Shown here: positions 45,038 through 54,014 of the stretch, in pieces
Layout: each line of letters starts with the position of its first letter
Numbering within the stretch: position 1 is the first letter of the stretch
Source: Gluconacetobacter takamatsuzukensis
GTDB taxonomy: Bacteria; Pseudomonadota; Alphaproteobacteria; Acetobacterales; Acetobacteraceae
Assembly (NCBI RefSeq): GCF_014174275.1
Contig: NZ_JABEQK010000011.1
Location: forward strand, 88,660-152,659
Direction of reading: 5' to 3'
DNA length: 64,000 bases
Translations under genes and position numbers: made by a program
Notes under the pieces: generated by a model
Seen by the model: only the letters and a program-made list of their open reading frames with translations
The model's database searches: none
What the model was told of the DNA's origin: nothing

Positions 45038-46501
45038 CTATGGATGCGCGCCCGCAACGGCTTCGGCATAGTCCCACCCTCCACCGAGAGCCCGATAAAG
45101 AGACACGAGCGTGGTTTCGGAACGCATCTGGATCAGCGCCACGGTGGATTCTCTGGAAAGCAGCGCAGCATGGGTTGCAACGACGTTCAGATAATCCGTC
45201 GCGCCCTGGCTGTAGCGTTGGGTCGCAGCCGTATAGGCGGCCTGATTCTGTAGCAGGGCCTGCCCGGTCAGGGTCTGGCTGGACTGGGTTTTGGCATAAG
45301 CGGTCATGGCATCATCCACCTCCCGCCAGGCACTCAGAAGCGCATGGCGCCAGGTCAGAAAAGCCTCCTGCTGGGCCGCCTTGCGAAACTGAAGCGTGGC
45401 AATCAGCCGTCCGCCCTGAAAGACCGGCACATTCAGCGTGGGACCGACGCTGAACTGTTTGGCGGGCAGAGCAAAGAAATCCGAGGCGGCGAAGGATTCC
45501 GTGCCCATGTTTCCGGCAAGCGTAATATCCGGATAGAAAGCAGCGGTCGCGACCCCGACTTCCGCCGTCGCCGCGTGCAGGCGCGCCTCGGCTTCCAGCA
45601 CGTCCGGACGGCGCCGCGTCAGGTCTCCTGGCACGCCGACGGGAACGCCGACAGGCAGCTTCGGCTGAGGTCCAGGCTTTTCAAGCTCGGCTTCCAGCGC
45701 GCGCGGTGGCTCCGACAGCAGCAGACCGATCGCATTGATCAGCGCAGCCTCGCCGCTTTCCAGATCAGGCAGCCCCGCCTTCATGCTGGCCATCTGGGCA
45801 GAGGCCTGCGACACATCGAGTTTCGTCGCCACCCCGTTGACGAAGCGGTCTTGCACAAGTTTCAGATTTTTCTCCGCCAGAGCAATATTCGACCGCAGGA
45901 TCGCCTCCTGCGCCTGCACCCCACGCAGCTGCATGTAGCTGGTCGCGAGATCACTGACCGCAGCCAAGGCAGCCGCGCGTCGCGCGGCGACGGCAGCGGC
46001 CTGATTGGCACGCTGGGCTTCGACACCGCGGCGAATGCCCCCGAACAGATCCAGGTCCCAACTGCTGCTGAGTACGTTGTCGTACAGGTTAAAGTTCATG
46101 CTGGCGTCAGGCCGTGGCTCGGCCAGCGAGAAAATGCCCTGCGTACTGAGCTGCCGATAGGCATACGACCCGGACCAATTGGCCTGCGGAAGCCCGGCCG
46201 CAGCGGCCGCCTTCATCTGTGAACGCGCTTCCCGAATCCTCTGGGCTGCGATCTGAAGGTCGAGATTCTGTCGGCCGAGACGATCGACCAGACCGGTCAG
46301 TTCCGCATCGCCGAAGCTGCGCCACCAGCGGGTGTCGATGGCACCAGAGTATGTCTGGCTGCCGCCCTTCGGCTCATCGCCCCACCTTTGCGGGGTCGCC
46401 ATATGCGGGCGCTGGAAATCGGGGCCGACAGTACAGCCCGGAAGCACGGCCGCCAGCGGGAGAACACATGCTGTCGCGAAAAGAAATGCCCTCTTTTTCA
46501 T
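45038..46501 (-). CDS. NodT-family outer-membrane efflux lipoprotein
   Basis: 487 residues. Lipoprotein signal with lipobox LPGC (Cys 23), then the family start GPDFQRPHMATPQRW. Two outer-membrane efflux repeats follow, with coiled-coil helices such as QRIREARSQMKAAAAAGLPQ, LARSQ-like repeats in AQRANQAAAVAARRAAALAAVSDLATSYMQLRG, and LDVSQASAQMASMKAGLPDLESGEAALINAIGLLL. It forms the TolC-like exit duct for the HlyD/MFS pair encoded upstream, whose HlyD gene overlaps its start by four bases. Last gene of the operon 49245-45038. Confidence 0.93.
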   Translation of the reverse strand: MKKRAFLFATACVLPLAAVLPGCTVGPDFQRPHMATPQRWGDEPKGGSQTYSGAIDTRWWRSFGDAELTGLVDRLGRQNLDLQIAAQRIREARSQMKAAAAAGLPQANWSGSYAYRQLSTQGIFSLAEPRPDASMNFNLYDNVLSSSWDLDLFGGIRRGVEAQRANQAAAVAARRAAALAAVSDLATSYMQLRGVQAQEAILRSNIALAEKNLKLVQDRFVNGVATKLDVSQASAQMASMKAGLPDLESGEAALINAIGLLLSEPPRALEAELEKPGPQPKLPVGVPVGVPGDLTRRRPDVLEAEARLHAATAEVGVATAAFYPDITLAGNMGTESFAASDFFALPAKQFSVGPTLNVPVFQGGRLIATLQFRKAAQQEAFLTWRHALLSAWREVDDAMTAYAKTQSSQTLTGQALLQNQAAYTAATQRYSQGATDYLNVVATHAALLSRESTVALIQMRSETTLVSLYRALGGGWDYAEAVAGAHP

Positions 46502-47649
46502 GGGCGCGCGCTCTCATGGCCGGTCACCGTTCCGGCCGTCTCGTGCTGCTGGTCCGCCACGATATCAGCAAGACCTGTATCCACCGTCGTTTCGACCGAA
46601 AAGCCCAGACGGAGCAGCTTCGCCACCGGCTGATTGGGCACAAGAACAATTTTCACCGGCAGACGCTGGACGATCTTGGTGAAATTGCCGGTGGCATTTT
46701 CCGGTGCGATAGGCGAAAAGACCGCGCCCGAAGCAGGAGGAATACTGTCCACGATGCCATCCAGGGTGGCGTCGTAGGCATCGACATGAATCTTGACGGG
46801 CTGGCCTGGGCGCATGTGATGCAGGGCCAGTTCGCGATAATTGGCTCGGATCCATATCTGGTCGAGCGGTACAAGGGCCATCAGGGCAGCGCCTGGCGAC
46901 ACGTAATTGCCGGTCTGAACAGTGCGTTCGCCGATCATGCCATCTTCAAGGGCACGGACCTTGGTATAAGACAGATCGAGTTCGGTTTGGCGAAGCCGGG
47001 CCCGATCGAGTTCCACGGTGGCCTCCGCGGCTTTATGCCGTGCCTGAAGGATCGGAAGTTGCGCACGGGCAGCGGCGATACGGGCTTCGAGCGACTGAAG
47101 AGTCGCCTCCATCTCCCGAAGTGTGGCAGCGGATTGCTGATTTTCCTGGGTTGATCCCGCGCCGGTTCTTGCCAGGTTCGTATATCGCCGGGCATTCTGG
47201 CGGGCAAAAACCAGCTGCGCGCCGATACGGGCGGCTTCGCCCACGCTCTCATCGATGATCGAAGGCTGGCGCGTGACAGCGCTGGCGGCATCCTGCACAA
47301 GCGACTGGTCCCGGTCGAGTGTTGCCCGCGCCTGATCCAGCGCCGTCTGCTCATCTCGCGGGTCCAGTTCGACCAGAACCTGCCCGGCTTTGACGGACTG
47401 GTTGTCCGTAACGTCCACGGCGATGACCTGGCCGGAAATGCGTGGTGCGACGACGGTGTAATGGGCGGTAACGTAGGCATCGTCGGTCCAGACATGTCGT
47501 GTCGGCACGAAAATGATGGCCAGCACCACAGCGACAAAGACAACGATGACGGCACCCGCGCCGATAAAGAGCCAGCGCATGAGCGGCCCGCTTCGCTGTT
47601 TCCCGTCATCTTTCCTGTCCTGGTCCTGCGTCTGGTCGTTATCCGCCAT
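46498..47649 (-). CDS. HlyD/EmrA-family membrane fusion protein
   Basis: 383 residues. One N-terminal membrane helix (WLFIGAGAVIVVFVAVVLAIIFV), a lipoyl-like domain half (VVAPRISGQVIAVDVTDNQSVKAGQVLVELDPRDEQTALDQARATL), a long alpha hairpin, then the second lipoyl half and barrel (LSYTKVRALEDGMIGERTVQTGNYVSPGAALMALVPLDQIWIRANYREL). It links the MFS pump encoded upstream to the outer-membrane factor gene it overlaps by four bases. The EmrA-like form suggests efflux of hydrophobic drugs or organic acids. Confidence 0.93.
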   Translation of the reverse strand: MADNDQTQDQDRKDDGKQRSGPLMRWLFIGAGAVIVVFVAVVLAIIFVPTRHVWTDDAYVTAHYTVVAPRISGQVIAVDVTDNQSVKAGQVLVELDPRDEQTALDQARATLDRDQSLVQDAASAVTRQPSIIDESVGEAARIGAQLVFARQNARRYTNLARTGAGSTQENQQSAATLREMEATLQSLEARIAAARAQLPILQARHKAAEATVELDRARLRQTELDLSYTKVRALEDGMIGERTVQTGNYVSPGAALMALVPLDQIWIRANYRELALHHMRPGQPVKIHVDAYDATLDGIVDSIPPASGAVFSPIAPENATGNFTKIVQRLPVKIVLVPNQPVAKLLRLGFSVETTVDTGLADIVADQQHETAGTVTGHESARP

Positions 47650-47691
47650 TCTGCGGTGCGTCCTTCTGTGGCTCTGGTGGGCGTTTACCGG

Positions 47692-49245
47692 TTATTTCGA
47701 CTGGAAGACGATACGGGGAGGATAGGTCCGCACAGGAAGCACGCAAACCCAGACCATGAGAAAAGCCACGATGCACCCGATGATGAGCCAGTCGTCGCTG
47801 TAGGTCAGGGTCGCGCTCTGCCGGCTGACCTGAGCATGCAGGGCGCTCATGCCGCCGGGAAAGGCCGGCGTGCCGTCCGGCATCAACGGTGCCGGATACT
47901 GGTGCATAGGGTTTGCACCCTGAACAAGCTGAAACCGCTCCTGCCCCAACCGGTCGGTAATGCGGTCGGAATGCAGCGAGCCCCGCTCACGATGCATGAG
48001 CTGGATCAGCCAGATCCCCACGGCTTCTGCCACGGCACGGGGCGTGTTGACCATGGCCGAGGCAAAAGGCCCCTCTTCCGGGACGAGAGAATTGGTCGAC
48101 ATCATGAGCAGCGGCATGACGATCATGGCATTACCGACACCCTGAAAGGCCTGCCACAGATAAAACTGATCTCGTATCCAGTTTGACGTAACAAAGAAGT
48201 CTCCCATGCAGGCCGCAAGGATCAAGGCCATGCCAATGAAACTGACGATACGGGAGTCTACCCATTTCTGGTTCAGCAGGATGGCCATGAAAGGCAGCAT
48301 GACGATCTGGGTCGCCGCGATTTCCAGCGTAATGGGATAGATCTGTTCCGGCCGGTACCCTGAGATTTCGCGCAGAAAATCGGCCGGCAAGGCAGAGGAC
48401 GACAACGAAACGATGACGAAGATCAGCAGAGTGCTGGCGCCATAGGCAAAATTCCGTCTTTGCAGGAGCTGGAACTTGAAGAGCGGAAGAGGATGAAACC
48501 ACTCATTCAGCACAAAAAGCGGTATACAGATTGCGCTGAGCAGGGCCATGACACAGATGGCCGGACTGTTGAACCAGTCCATCCAGTCTCCCATCTGCAA
48601 CAAGGTCGAAAACGCCCCCATTCCCACCAGAAGCAGCAGGAATCCCTTCCAGTCGAAGCGCCAGAACCGTTCATGCTTCGGCGGTTCGACGGGCATGCCA
48701 TACCAGAGCAGAACGAACGCGACCGTGCAGAGTGGAATGGATTGCCAGAAGACGAAGCGCCAATCGACAAGGTCGGTCCACAAGCCCGCAAACGTAGTGC
48801 TGAAGCTGGGAAAGAACGTGGCGGTCATGGCATAGGCCGCCAGACCGTACAGCCGAATGGGTGGCGGCAGGACACGCAGCGCTGTCGTCATCAGGAGAGG
48901 AACGGTAAAGCCGCCCGACAGGCCCTGAAAAATCCTCAACCCATAAAGTAGGGTCAGATTTCCTGTAAATGGAATCAGGCTGGAGGACAGCATGGCCAGC
49001 CACGGAACCGCCAATGAAAAACGACGCAGCGTCAGGGTTATGGCCAGCCAGGGCGATACCGACATTCCGACGATTTCGGCAGTGATATACAGACAGGAAA
49101 ACCAGCGCTGCGAATCACGACCCAGGCCCAGCGCGCCCGCAATATCTGGCAGGGCCTGGGCCGAGACCTGCTCGTTCATTTCGGTAGCAAATGTCAGCGC
49201 AATGACACCCGCAAGACCGAAAAGGGAGCGCTGCTTCCGGTTCAT
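47692..49245 (-). CDS. DHA2-family MFS efflux transporter (EmrB-like)
   Basis: 517 residues with about fourteen hydrophobic segments, the DHA2 size and topology. Recognisable parts are the opening TFATEMNEQVSAQALPDIAGALGL, YGLRIFQGLSGGFTVPLLMTTALRVLPP in place of the family's G-R-x-x-Q-G-x-G motif C region, and FQGVGNAMIVMPLLMMSTNSLV. It is the promoter-proximal gene of an operon with the HlyD and NodT-type genes, together a tripartite pump from inner to outer membrane. Cargo is unknown. No regulator gene is adjacent. Confidence 0.92.
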   Translation of the reverse strand: MNRKQRSLFGLAGVIALTFATEMNEQVSAQALPDIAGALGLGRDSQRWFSCLYITAEIVGMSVSPWLAITLTLRRFSLAVPWLAMLSSSLIPFTGNLTLLYGLRIFQGLSGGFTVPLLMTTALRVLPPPIRLYGLAAYAMTATFFPSFSTTFAGLWTDLVDWRFVFWQSIPLCTVAFVLLWYGMPVEPPKHERFWRFDWKGFLLLLVGMGAFSTLLQMGDWMDWFNSPAICVMALLSAICIPLFVLNEWFHPLPLFKFQLLQRRNFAYGASTLLIFVIVSLSSSALPADFLREISGYRPEQIYPITLEIAATQIVMLPFMAILLNQKWVDSRIVSFIGMALILAACMGDFFVTSNWIRDQFYLWQAFQGVGNAMIVMPLLMMSTNSLVPEEGPFASAMVNTPRAVAEAVGIWLIQLMHRERGSLHSDRITDRLGQERFQLVQGANPMHQYPAPLMPDGTPAFPGGMSALHAQVSRQSATLTYSDDWLIIGCIVAFLMVWVCVLPVRTYPPRIVFQSK

Positions 49246-49412
49246 CGAAGATTATCTGATGGTTCGCAATACATCATATTCCGATCGTAAAAGACGCAGG
49301 GAGCTCCTTCAACCGCGATATGAATGCAACCAGCGCGATACGATCATTCAAGCGGCCCTTCGCAGTCCCCTGCGCCCAGACACCATTCGAAGCCCTGAAT
49401 CGCAGGAGAGGA

Positions 49413-51191
49413 TCAGAAAATCGCAATTCCGGCAAGCAACAGAAGCCCCGCCATCATCCACAATACATATTCCCCAATCACGCTGTCATGGATCACCTGC
49501 AGCATATGGAGCCCGGGCCGGGTCAGGCCCATCAAACGGTCATACACTACATCAGGAATCCGATGCCGGTTCAGATCCACACTGGCGATCGCAACTGCGA
49601 CCAGGGCCGGCAGCCACGGCAGGATCGGGGTCATATGCGGCAGTGCCCGACGCGAAGAGAAATCCGCGCCGAGTGCCATGTCGTGGGCGGCGGCAAGCGC
49701 AAAACGCTCGCTGCTTCGCGCAAACATGCTCGCCAGAAGCACCCACACGCCAAGCAATGTCAGGACAGGGACAAGCTGCGCCGCAAATGGCCTGTTCGCG
49801 TGTTCACGTTCATCGTCGGTAGGCGCGGCATCCTCTTCGCCCGTCATCGGCCCCAGATTGAAGAACACCCGGCCCGTCACCCGCAGCACCGCACCGCCCG
49901 TCAGCGCACCTGCAAATCCAATGACCAGCGCCAGCCAATGCAACCCGTTGCTCCGGGCCTGTGCATCCATCATCCGCGCACCCGCATCCAGCGGTCCGAC
50001 CGGAATTCCCGCCAGCACCAACGCACAGGCCCCCATCACGATGCCCGCAGGCCAGATCCGCCGCCCCGCCCCGCGCAGCCCGATCTCATCGATGCCCCCC
50101 AGGGTTGAAAGCATGATGCCGGCAATCATGAACAGCATGGCCTTGATAAGCCCATGGCCCGCGAGATACAGCAGACTTCCGCCCAGACCCTGCTGACCGA
50201 GCAGTCCGACCCCGATCAGCGCAATCCCTACATGCGAAATCGTGGAAAATGCCAGCAACCGCTTCACATGCCGCTGCATAAGGGCCATCACCGCACCCGC
50301 AATGGCGCTGCCGCAACCTATTGATATCAGGCCGACATGGGCAAGATGCCGCACGGCCGGGCATGGCGCGAACACATCCCACGCCATCCGCGCAACGCCG
50401 AACAGCCCGATCGAAACCATGATCCCGGAGAAAATCGCTGAAACCGGGCTGGGCGCAACCGCATGGGCATCCGGCAGCCAGAAATGAAACGGCACCTGCG
50501 CGGCCTTGGTCAGGAATCCGGTCGTAATCAGCACAAATGCGGCAATCAGTACCGGATCGTCGGGCCGCCCCTGCGCGACCGCGCGAACGGCGGAGAAATC
50601 AAGCGCATTCGCATGCGCATAGGCAAGCGCGATCCCCATCAGGATCAGATAGGCGCCGATCGTGTTGATGATCGTGAAATTCAATGCCCCGTCGAGAGAC
50701 GAACTGCGCAGCGCATACCCCGTTAAGGCAAAGCCGGCGACGCTCATCATCTCAAACCAGACGAACATGTCGAACAGATCGTGAGCAAAGAAAAAGCCGC
50801 ACTGCGATGCGAGAAAGAGCAGCATCAGGACATGGAAATGATTGCGTGCCCCGGCAAAATACCCGCGTGCAAACCAGATCGCTCCCGTAAACATCAGGCC
50901 CGCGAATGCGGCTGCCCCTGCCCCGGCGCGATCGGCCAGAAACGCGATCCCGATCGCCTGCCCCTGGCGCGGGGTCCATCCCCCCATCCAATAGAGTGCC
51001 GGATGATCGCCAATCCGGATTGCCAGCACCGCCGCCAGCACGCCGGCGGCCGCAGTCGCGGCAAGGGCCAGGATATCGCTCAGCACCGGCGGCACGATCT
51101 TGGCTCCAGCAAGCAACAATCCCGCAAGCATCAGCAAACCGGCCACGATACAGATCGGCCACGCAGCCGGGTCGGCAAAAGCTGCGTTCAT
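49413..51191 (-). CDS. mrpD: Mrp-type antiporter subunit D (NuoN/NuoL-like proton-translocating subunit)
   Basis: 592 residues with about fourteen to sixteen hydrophobic segments, longer than usual MrpD (about 500). Key residues are present: the helix-5 Glu 147 in FVWFEMMSVAGF, Lys 229 in GFLTKAAQVPFHFWLPDAHAVAPSPVSAIFSG, and the discontinuous helix HVKRLLAFSTISHVGIALIGVG. A C-terminal extension (about 70 residues) ends with an amphipathic and a membrane helix, reminiscent of the lateral helix of NuoL-type subunits. It is the last gene of the Mrp cluster and overlaps mrpC by four bases. In the absence of a full MrpA it may be the only proton channel subunit. Confidence 0.88.
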   Translation of the reverse strand: MNAAFADPAAWPICIVAGLLMLAGLLLAGAKIVPPVLSDILALAATAAAGVLAAVLAIRIGDHPALYWMGGWTPRQGQAIGIAFLADRAGAGAAAFAGLMFTGAIWFARGYFAGARNHFHVLMLLFLASQCGFFFAHDLFDMFVWFEMMSVAGFALTGYALRSSSLDGALNFTIINTIGAYLILMGIALAYAHANALDFSAVRAVAQGRPDDPVLIAAFVLITTGFLTKAAQVPFHFWLPDAHAVAPSPVSAIFSGIMVSIGLFGVARMAWDVFAPCPAVRHLAHVGLISIGCGSAIAGAVMALMQRHVKRLLAFSTISHVGIALIGVGLLGQQGLGGSLLYLAGHGLIKAMLFMIAGIMLSTLGGIDEIGLRGAGRRIWPAGIVMGACALVLAGIPVGPLDAGARMMDAQARSNGLHWLALVIGFAGALTGGAVLRVTGRVFFNLGPMTGEEDAAPTDDEREHANRPFAAQLVPVLTLLGVWVLLASMFARSSERFALAAAHDMALGADFSSRRALPHMTPILPWLPALVAVAIASVDLNRHRIPDVVYDRLMGLTRPGLHMLQVIHDSVIGEYVLWMMAGLLLLAGIAIF

Positions 51192-51595
51192 GCCGTGTGC
51201 CCATTTGGCTGCCGGCCACCACCGGCAGTAGGCACAGCTGATTTGCCCATCGGGCGCATGGCCTGCGGATCGACGATCCCGTTGCGCTTGTGCAGTTGCA
51301 GGACAAGCGCCAGCAATAGCGCGCTGACGGTCGCTCCGATAACCACGTCGGTCAGCACCAACGCCTGCACAACAGGGTCAACCGCCTGTGTCCCCGGCCT
51401 CTTGTCATAGAAGATCGGCGCGACGGCGCCATATCGATATCCGATGCCCAGCAGCACGAGATAGCTTGACGACTGAATAGCCGCGAGACAGCCGGTCAGA
51501 TGCACGAAATGCCGCGAGCTGACGATCCCGTAGAGTCCGATCCCGAACAACCAGACCGCGCCGATCCAGGGTAGGAGCGAAAACACGTCACTCAT
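51188..51595 (-). CDS. mrpC: Mrp-type antiporter subunit C (NuoK-like)
   Basis: 135 residues with three hydrophobic helices of the NuoK/MrpC type: WIGAVWLFGIGLYGIVSSRHFVHLTGCLAAIQSSSYLVLLGIGY, and VQALVLTDVVIGATVSALLLALVLQLHK with the conserved A-L-V-L-T-D-V-V-I sequence. The cytoplasmic C-terminus is short and polar. The gene overlaps mrpB at its start (8 bases) and mrpD at its end (4 bases). A functional partner in the membrane complex next to MrpD. Confidence 0.92.
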   Translation of the reverse strand: MSDVFSLLPWIGAVWLFGIGLYGIVSSRHFVHLTGCLAAIQSSSYLVLLGIGYRYGAVAPIFYDKRPGTQAVDPVVQALVLTDVVIGATVSALLLALVLQLHKRNGIVDPQAMRPMGKSAVPTAGGGRQPNGHTA

Positions 51596-52403
51596 CCGGG
51601 TCGTCGCCCGGCTTCAACGTCCGCGTCTCCTCCATGAACTCGATCAGAAGCGTCGCGAAGCCCCCCGCCACTGCCAGCGTCACGCCCAGATTGACAATCA
51701 GCATCGAGCCACCGGAGAATGTGTTCTTCAGGGTGCCGAAGGGCAGGAATGCCGCCAGATAGGGCAACCCGAGGCCCATCGAGACGAAACCGCACAGGGC
51801 ATAGAGCGCCGCACCAAGCCCTTCGATCGCGTCGAAGAATTCCGACCCGAGCGCATCCCGCCAGCCCGCATACCCCTCGGCGAGATAGATCAGCAACAGC
51901 GCACTGGCGATCACGACACCTCCCTGAAATCCGCCCCCGGGGGTCAGCATCGCGTTGATCGCAAGGTAAAGCCCGAACAACATGGTCAGAGGGGCCAGCA
52001 CCCGGCACAGCAGCCGCAGGGAATCCGGCGGCCGATGGTTGGCGCGTCCCTTGACGTGTCCCGGGCTCGCCGCCCGATCCTCCCCGCGCCCGCCGCGCAG
52101 TAGGACCGTCCCCCCGGTGACCGCGCAGAGCAGCATGAATTCTTCGCCCAGCGTGTCGATACCACGAATATCGAAATTGATCGCGCTGACCATGTTGGTG
52201 ATATGCCGTTCGGCAGGCCCGATTGCATTCACCCGGTCACCGTAAGGAAGCGGATGGGACCCGAATTGCGGCATTGCATGCACGACCGGCCATGCGACGA
52301 CCGCCAGCCCGACCGCGAGGATGACGAACGCCACGCGCAGGATGATGCCCCGCCGGCCAATGGTCGCCTGGGCCTTGTGGGACGAAACATCCAGCGCGCT
52401 CAT
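51588..52403 (-). CDS. mrpB: Mrp-type subunit B with MbhE-like N-terminal part
   Basis: 271 residues. The N-terminal third (one helix then GPAERHITNMVSAINFDIRGIDTLGEEFMLLCAVTGGTVLLRG) matches the segment that in long MrpA proteins lies at the C-terminus (MbhE-like). The remainder is the MnhB domain: FGLYLAINAMLTPGGGFQGGVVIASALLLIYLAEG and GTLKNTFSGGSMLIVNLGVTLAVAGGFATLLIEFMEETRTL. Thus the MrpA tail is joined to MrpB here. It overlaps the DUF4040 gene by four bases and mrpC by eight. Confidence 0.9.
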   Translation of the reverse strand: MSALDVSSHKAQATIGRRGIILRVAFVILAVGLAVVAWPVVHAMPQFGSHPLPYGDRVNAIGPAERHITNMVSAINFDIRGIDTLGEEFMLLCAVTGGTVLLRGGRGEDRAASPGHVKGRANHRPPDSLRLLCRVLAPLTMLFGLYLAINAMLTPGGGFQGGVVIASALLLIYLAEGYAGWRDALGSEFFDAIEGLGAALYALCGFVSMGLGLPYLAAFLPFGTLKNTFSGGSMLIVNLGVTLAVAGGFATLLIEFMEETRTLKPGDDPDE

Positions 52404-52648
52404 GTCTCACGGTCCGGGCGTCGGTCCATCCGCATGCTGGAAAGCGTAATCAGGAACAGAAGCGGCGTAACGGCCGCTCCGACCACGATTTCGGCCAGCG
52501 CCACGTCAGGCGCGAGCAGCACAGCGAATAGCAACGCCAGCACCAGTCCATTGACGCCCAGCGCAATAATCTGCTGCTGCGGGGCGCGCACCAGCACGAC
52601 GACACTCCCGCTGATAATCGCCAGCAGCACAAGAAGCGAGACAATCAT
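52400..52648 (-). CDS. DUF4040/MbhD-like subunit
   Basis: 82 residues, three hydrophobic helices: VSLLVLLAIISGSVVVLVR, IIALGVNGLVLALLFAVLLAPDVALAEIVVGAAVTPLLFLITL. The A-P-D-V-A-L-A-E-I-V-V-G-A-A sequence is the signature of the MbhD/DUF4040 part that, in standard operons, is fused inside MrpA. ATG 52648 has GGAGGAG upstream and overlaps the mrpG stop by four bases. The frame is open upstream to 52747, but that extension lies inside mrpG. Confidence 0.88.
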   Translation of the reverse strand: MIVSLLVLLAIISGSVVVLVRAPQQQIIALGVNGLVLALLFAVLLAPDVALAEIVVGAAVTPLLFLITLSSMRMDRRPDRET

Positions 52649-52938
52649 GGCCGCTCCTCCTCCGCCACACGATGAAGATACGCCCGTCCGATCATCAGCG
52701 AAACGACAGCGCCGCCGAATACGAACAGAAGTGCCACCAGGGCGCACTTGATGGTCCGCGTCGACAGGCCGTCCACGGTCACACAGACCAGGGTCAGCAT
52801 GATCGAACCCGCTACATTGAGAAAGGCCACTGCATGCAACGCATCGAGTGTCTCACGCAGCCGCAGGAAGCCGAACACCGCCAGCCAGGCGACGATCACA
52901 AGCATCGCCAGTTCTCCGTCGAGCAGCACGGTCCTCAT
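52645..52938 (-). CDS. mrpG: Mrp-type antiporter subunit G
   Basis: 97 residues with three membrane helices. FGFLRLRETLDALHAVAFLNVAGSIMLTLVC corresponds to the MnhG/MrpG signature R-x-P-D-x-x-x-R-x-H-A, here degenerate (R-E-T-L-D-A-L-H-A). CALVALLFVFGGAVVSLMIGRAYLHR completes the family pattern. ATG 52938 overlaps the end of mrpF. It is an auxiliary membrane subunit of the antiporter. Confidence 0.85.
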   Translation of the reverse strand: MRTVLLDGELAMLVIVAWLAVFGFLRLRETLDALHAVAFLNVAGSIMLTLVCVTVDGLSTRTIKCALVALLFVFGGAVVSLMIGRAYLHRVAEEERP

Positions 52939-53186
52939 AGAAAACGATCGTAAAAGGACGCGATCAGCAACGACCCCGGCAAACCGAGCAGAGCAAGCGC
53001 CAGCGGCAGATCCATAAAGCCGGGCTCGCCTTGCGCGAACGTCATCAGCACCAGAAGCGCCGCACTCAGAAAGCTCGCCATCTGCATCGCAGCGAGACGC
53101 CGTACCGAACGACCACGCCGGGCTGCTATAATGGTCAGCCCCAGAGGCACCAGCAGTGCCACGATCGCACCGGTCCAGATGGTCAT
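52935..53186 (-). CDS. mrpF: Mrp-type antiporter subunit F
   Basis: 83 residues with three hydrophobic helices: IWTGAIVALLVPLGLTIIAARRG, LAAMQMASFLSAALLVLMTFAQG, and MDLPLALALLGLPGSLLIASFYDRFL. The L-P-L-A-L-A-L-L-G-x-x-G-S-L-x-x-A-x-x-x-x-R pattern matches the C-terminal part of MrpF. ATG 53186 overlaps the mrpE stop by four bases. The upstream frame to 53243 lies within mrpE and is not used. Confidence 0.85.
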   Translation of the reverse strand: MTIWTGAIVALLVPLGLTIIAARRGRSVRRLAAMQMASFLSAALLVLMTFAQGEPGFMDLPLALALLGLPGSLLIASFYDRFL

Positions 53187-53683
53187 GCGGGCCACCCTGC
53201 GGGCGCACGGCCCCGCGCCGGCAACAGGCGATGCACATTGCAACTCTGTTCGTCGTCGGCGATTGAAAGAACGATCCCGTTGGGAGAGGCGGAGCCGATC
53301 ATTCCTGCCAGCGCGCGGTGACCGCGTCGCTCCGCATCATTCCGCCCCTCGGAGGCGAAACGGTCGACAGCAGTCCGTCCGACTGGCGACCGTCCGGCCA
53401 GCGTCCCCAGCAATGCGCCAGAAACCCGGCCGCTTTCAACCAGAAGCGACAGCATGACCGGCCCGAAATGACGGATCCAGTCCCAGCGCAAAGTCAGTTT
53501 CTCAGTCCGGGAAAGGCGCATGCGAATCTGAAACAGAAACAGAGGCAGAAACAGAACACCAGCGGACATGAACGCGCTTCCAGTCCAGTCGGACAACATT
53601 ACTGGATAAAGCATAAGCGCCAGTGCTGTTCCGCCGACCACGCGCATGATCCGTAGTAATTTTCTATGCCCGCTCGCCTGCAC
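53183..53683 (-). CDS. mrpE: Mrp-type antiporter subunit E
   Basis: 166 residues. Two N-terminal helices (VVGGTALALMLYPVMLSDWTGSAFMSAGVLFLPLFLFQ), then a polar C-terminal domain with PVMLSLLVESGRVSGALLG and SASPNGIVLSIADDEQSCNVHRLLP, matching the MnhE pattern of T-P-G-T-x-x-x-x-x in divergent form. It is the first gene of the cluster mrpE-F-G-DUF4040-B-C-D. The complex is expected to exchange Na+ or K+ for H+ and aid pH or salt tolerance. The start may be slightly downstream (ATG at about 53647). Confidence 0.75.
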   Translation of the reverse strand: MQASGHRKLLRIMRVVGGTALALMLYPVMLSDWTGSAFMSAGVLFLPLFLFQIRMRLSRTEKLTLRWDWIRHFGPVMLSLLVESGRVSGALLGTLAGRSPVGRTAVDRFASEGRNDAERRGHRALAGMIGSASPNGIVLSIADDEQSCNVHRLLPARGRAPAGWPA

Positions 53684-54014
53684 GCCGCCTCCGCTTCAAA
53701 CGCGCTGTAAGCTTGTCATAACCCCCCTGGTTCAGCAGGGTTCCCCGACCGGCGGTCAGGCGGGGCGTCAGAAGATGTATGATGGATATATGCTTCTTGA
53801 ATAACGTTCACCGCCGTACAGGCTTCTGCTTCGACCAGAACGGAAAGCTCCAGGAACCGCCAATCGATCGTTGCAAGCGCCACGAATCCGGAAATCACCA
53901 GCGTTATTCTATTAATAATAAGCATTTGCAGTTAAGGGGTTGGCAGAATTCTCGCGCAACCTTTCTCCATCACGACGTTACGAATTCAAGGCTTCAGACA
54001 GAAGGAGATCAGTC
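53684..54014. other. Divergent promoter region between mrp cluster and ferritin-like gene
   Basis: 331 bases, AT-rich around 53785-53800 and 53905-53935. It must carry the promoters of both divergent operons. No repeat, hairpin or supported gene was seen. Confidence 0.5.

Noticed and set aside
53716..53925. 69-codon minus-strand frame upstream of mrpE
   Set aside because: No ribosome-binding site or family resemblance; region is better explained as a promoter.
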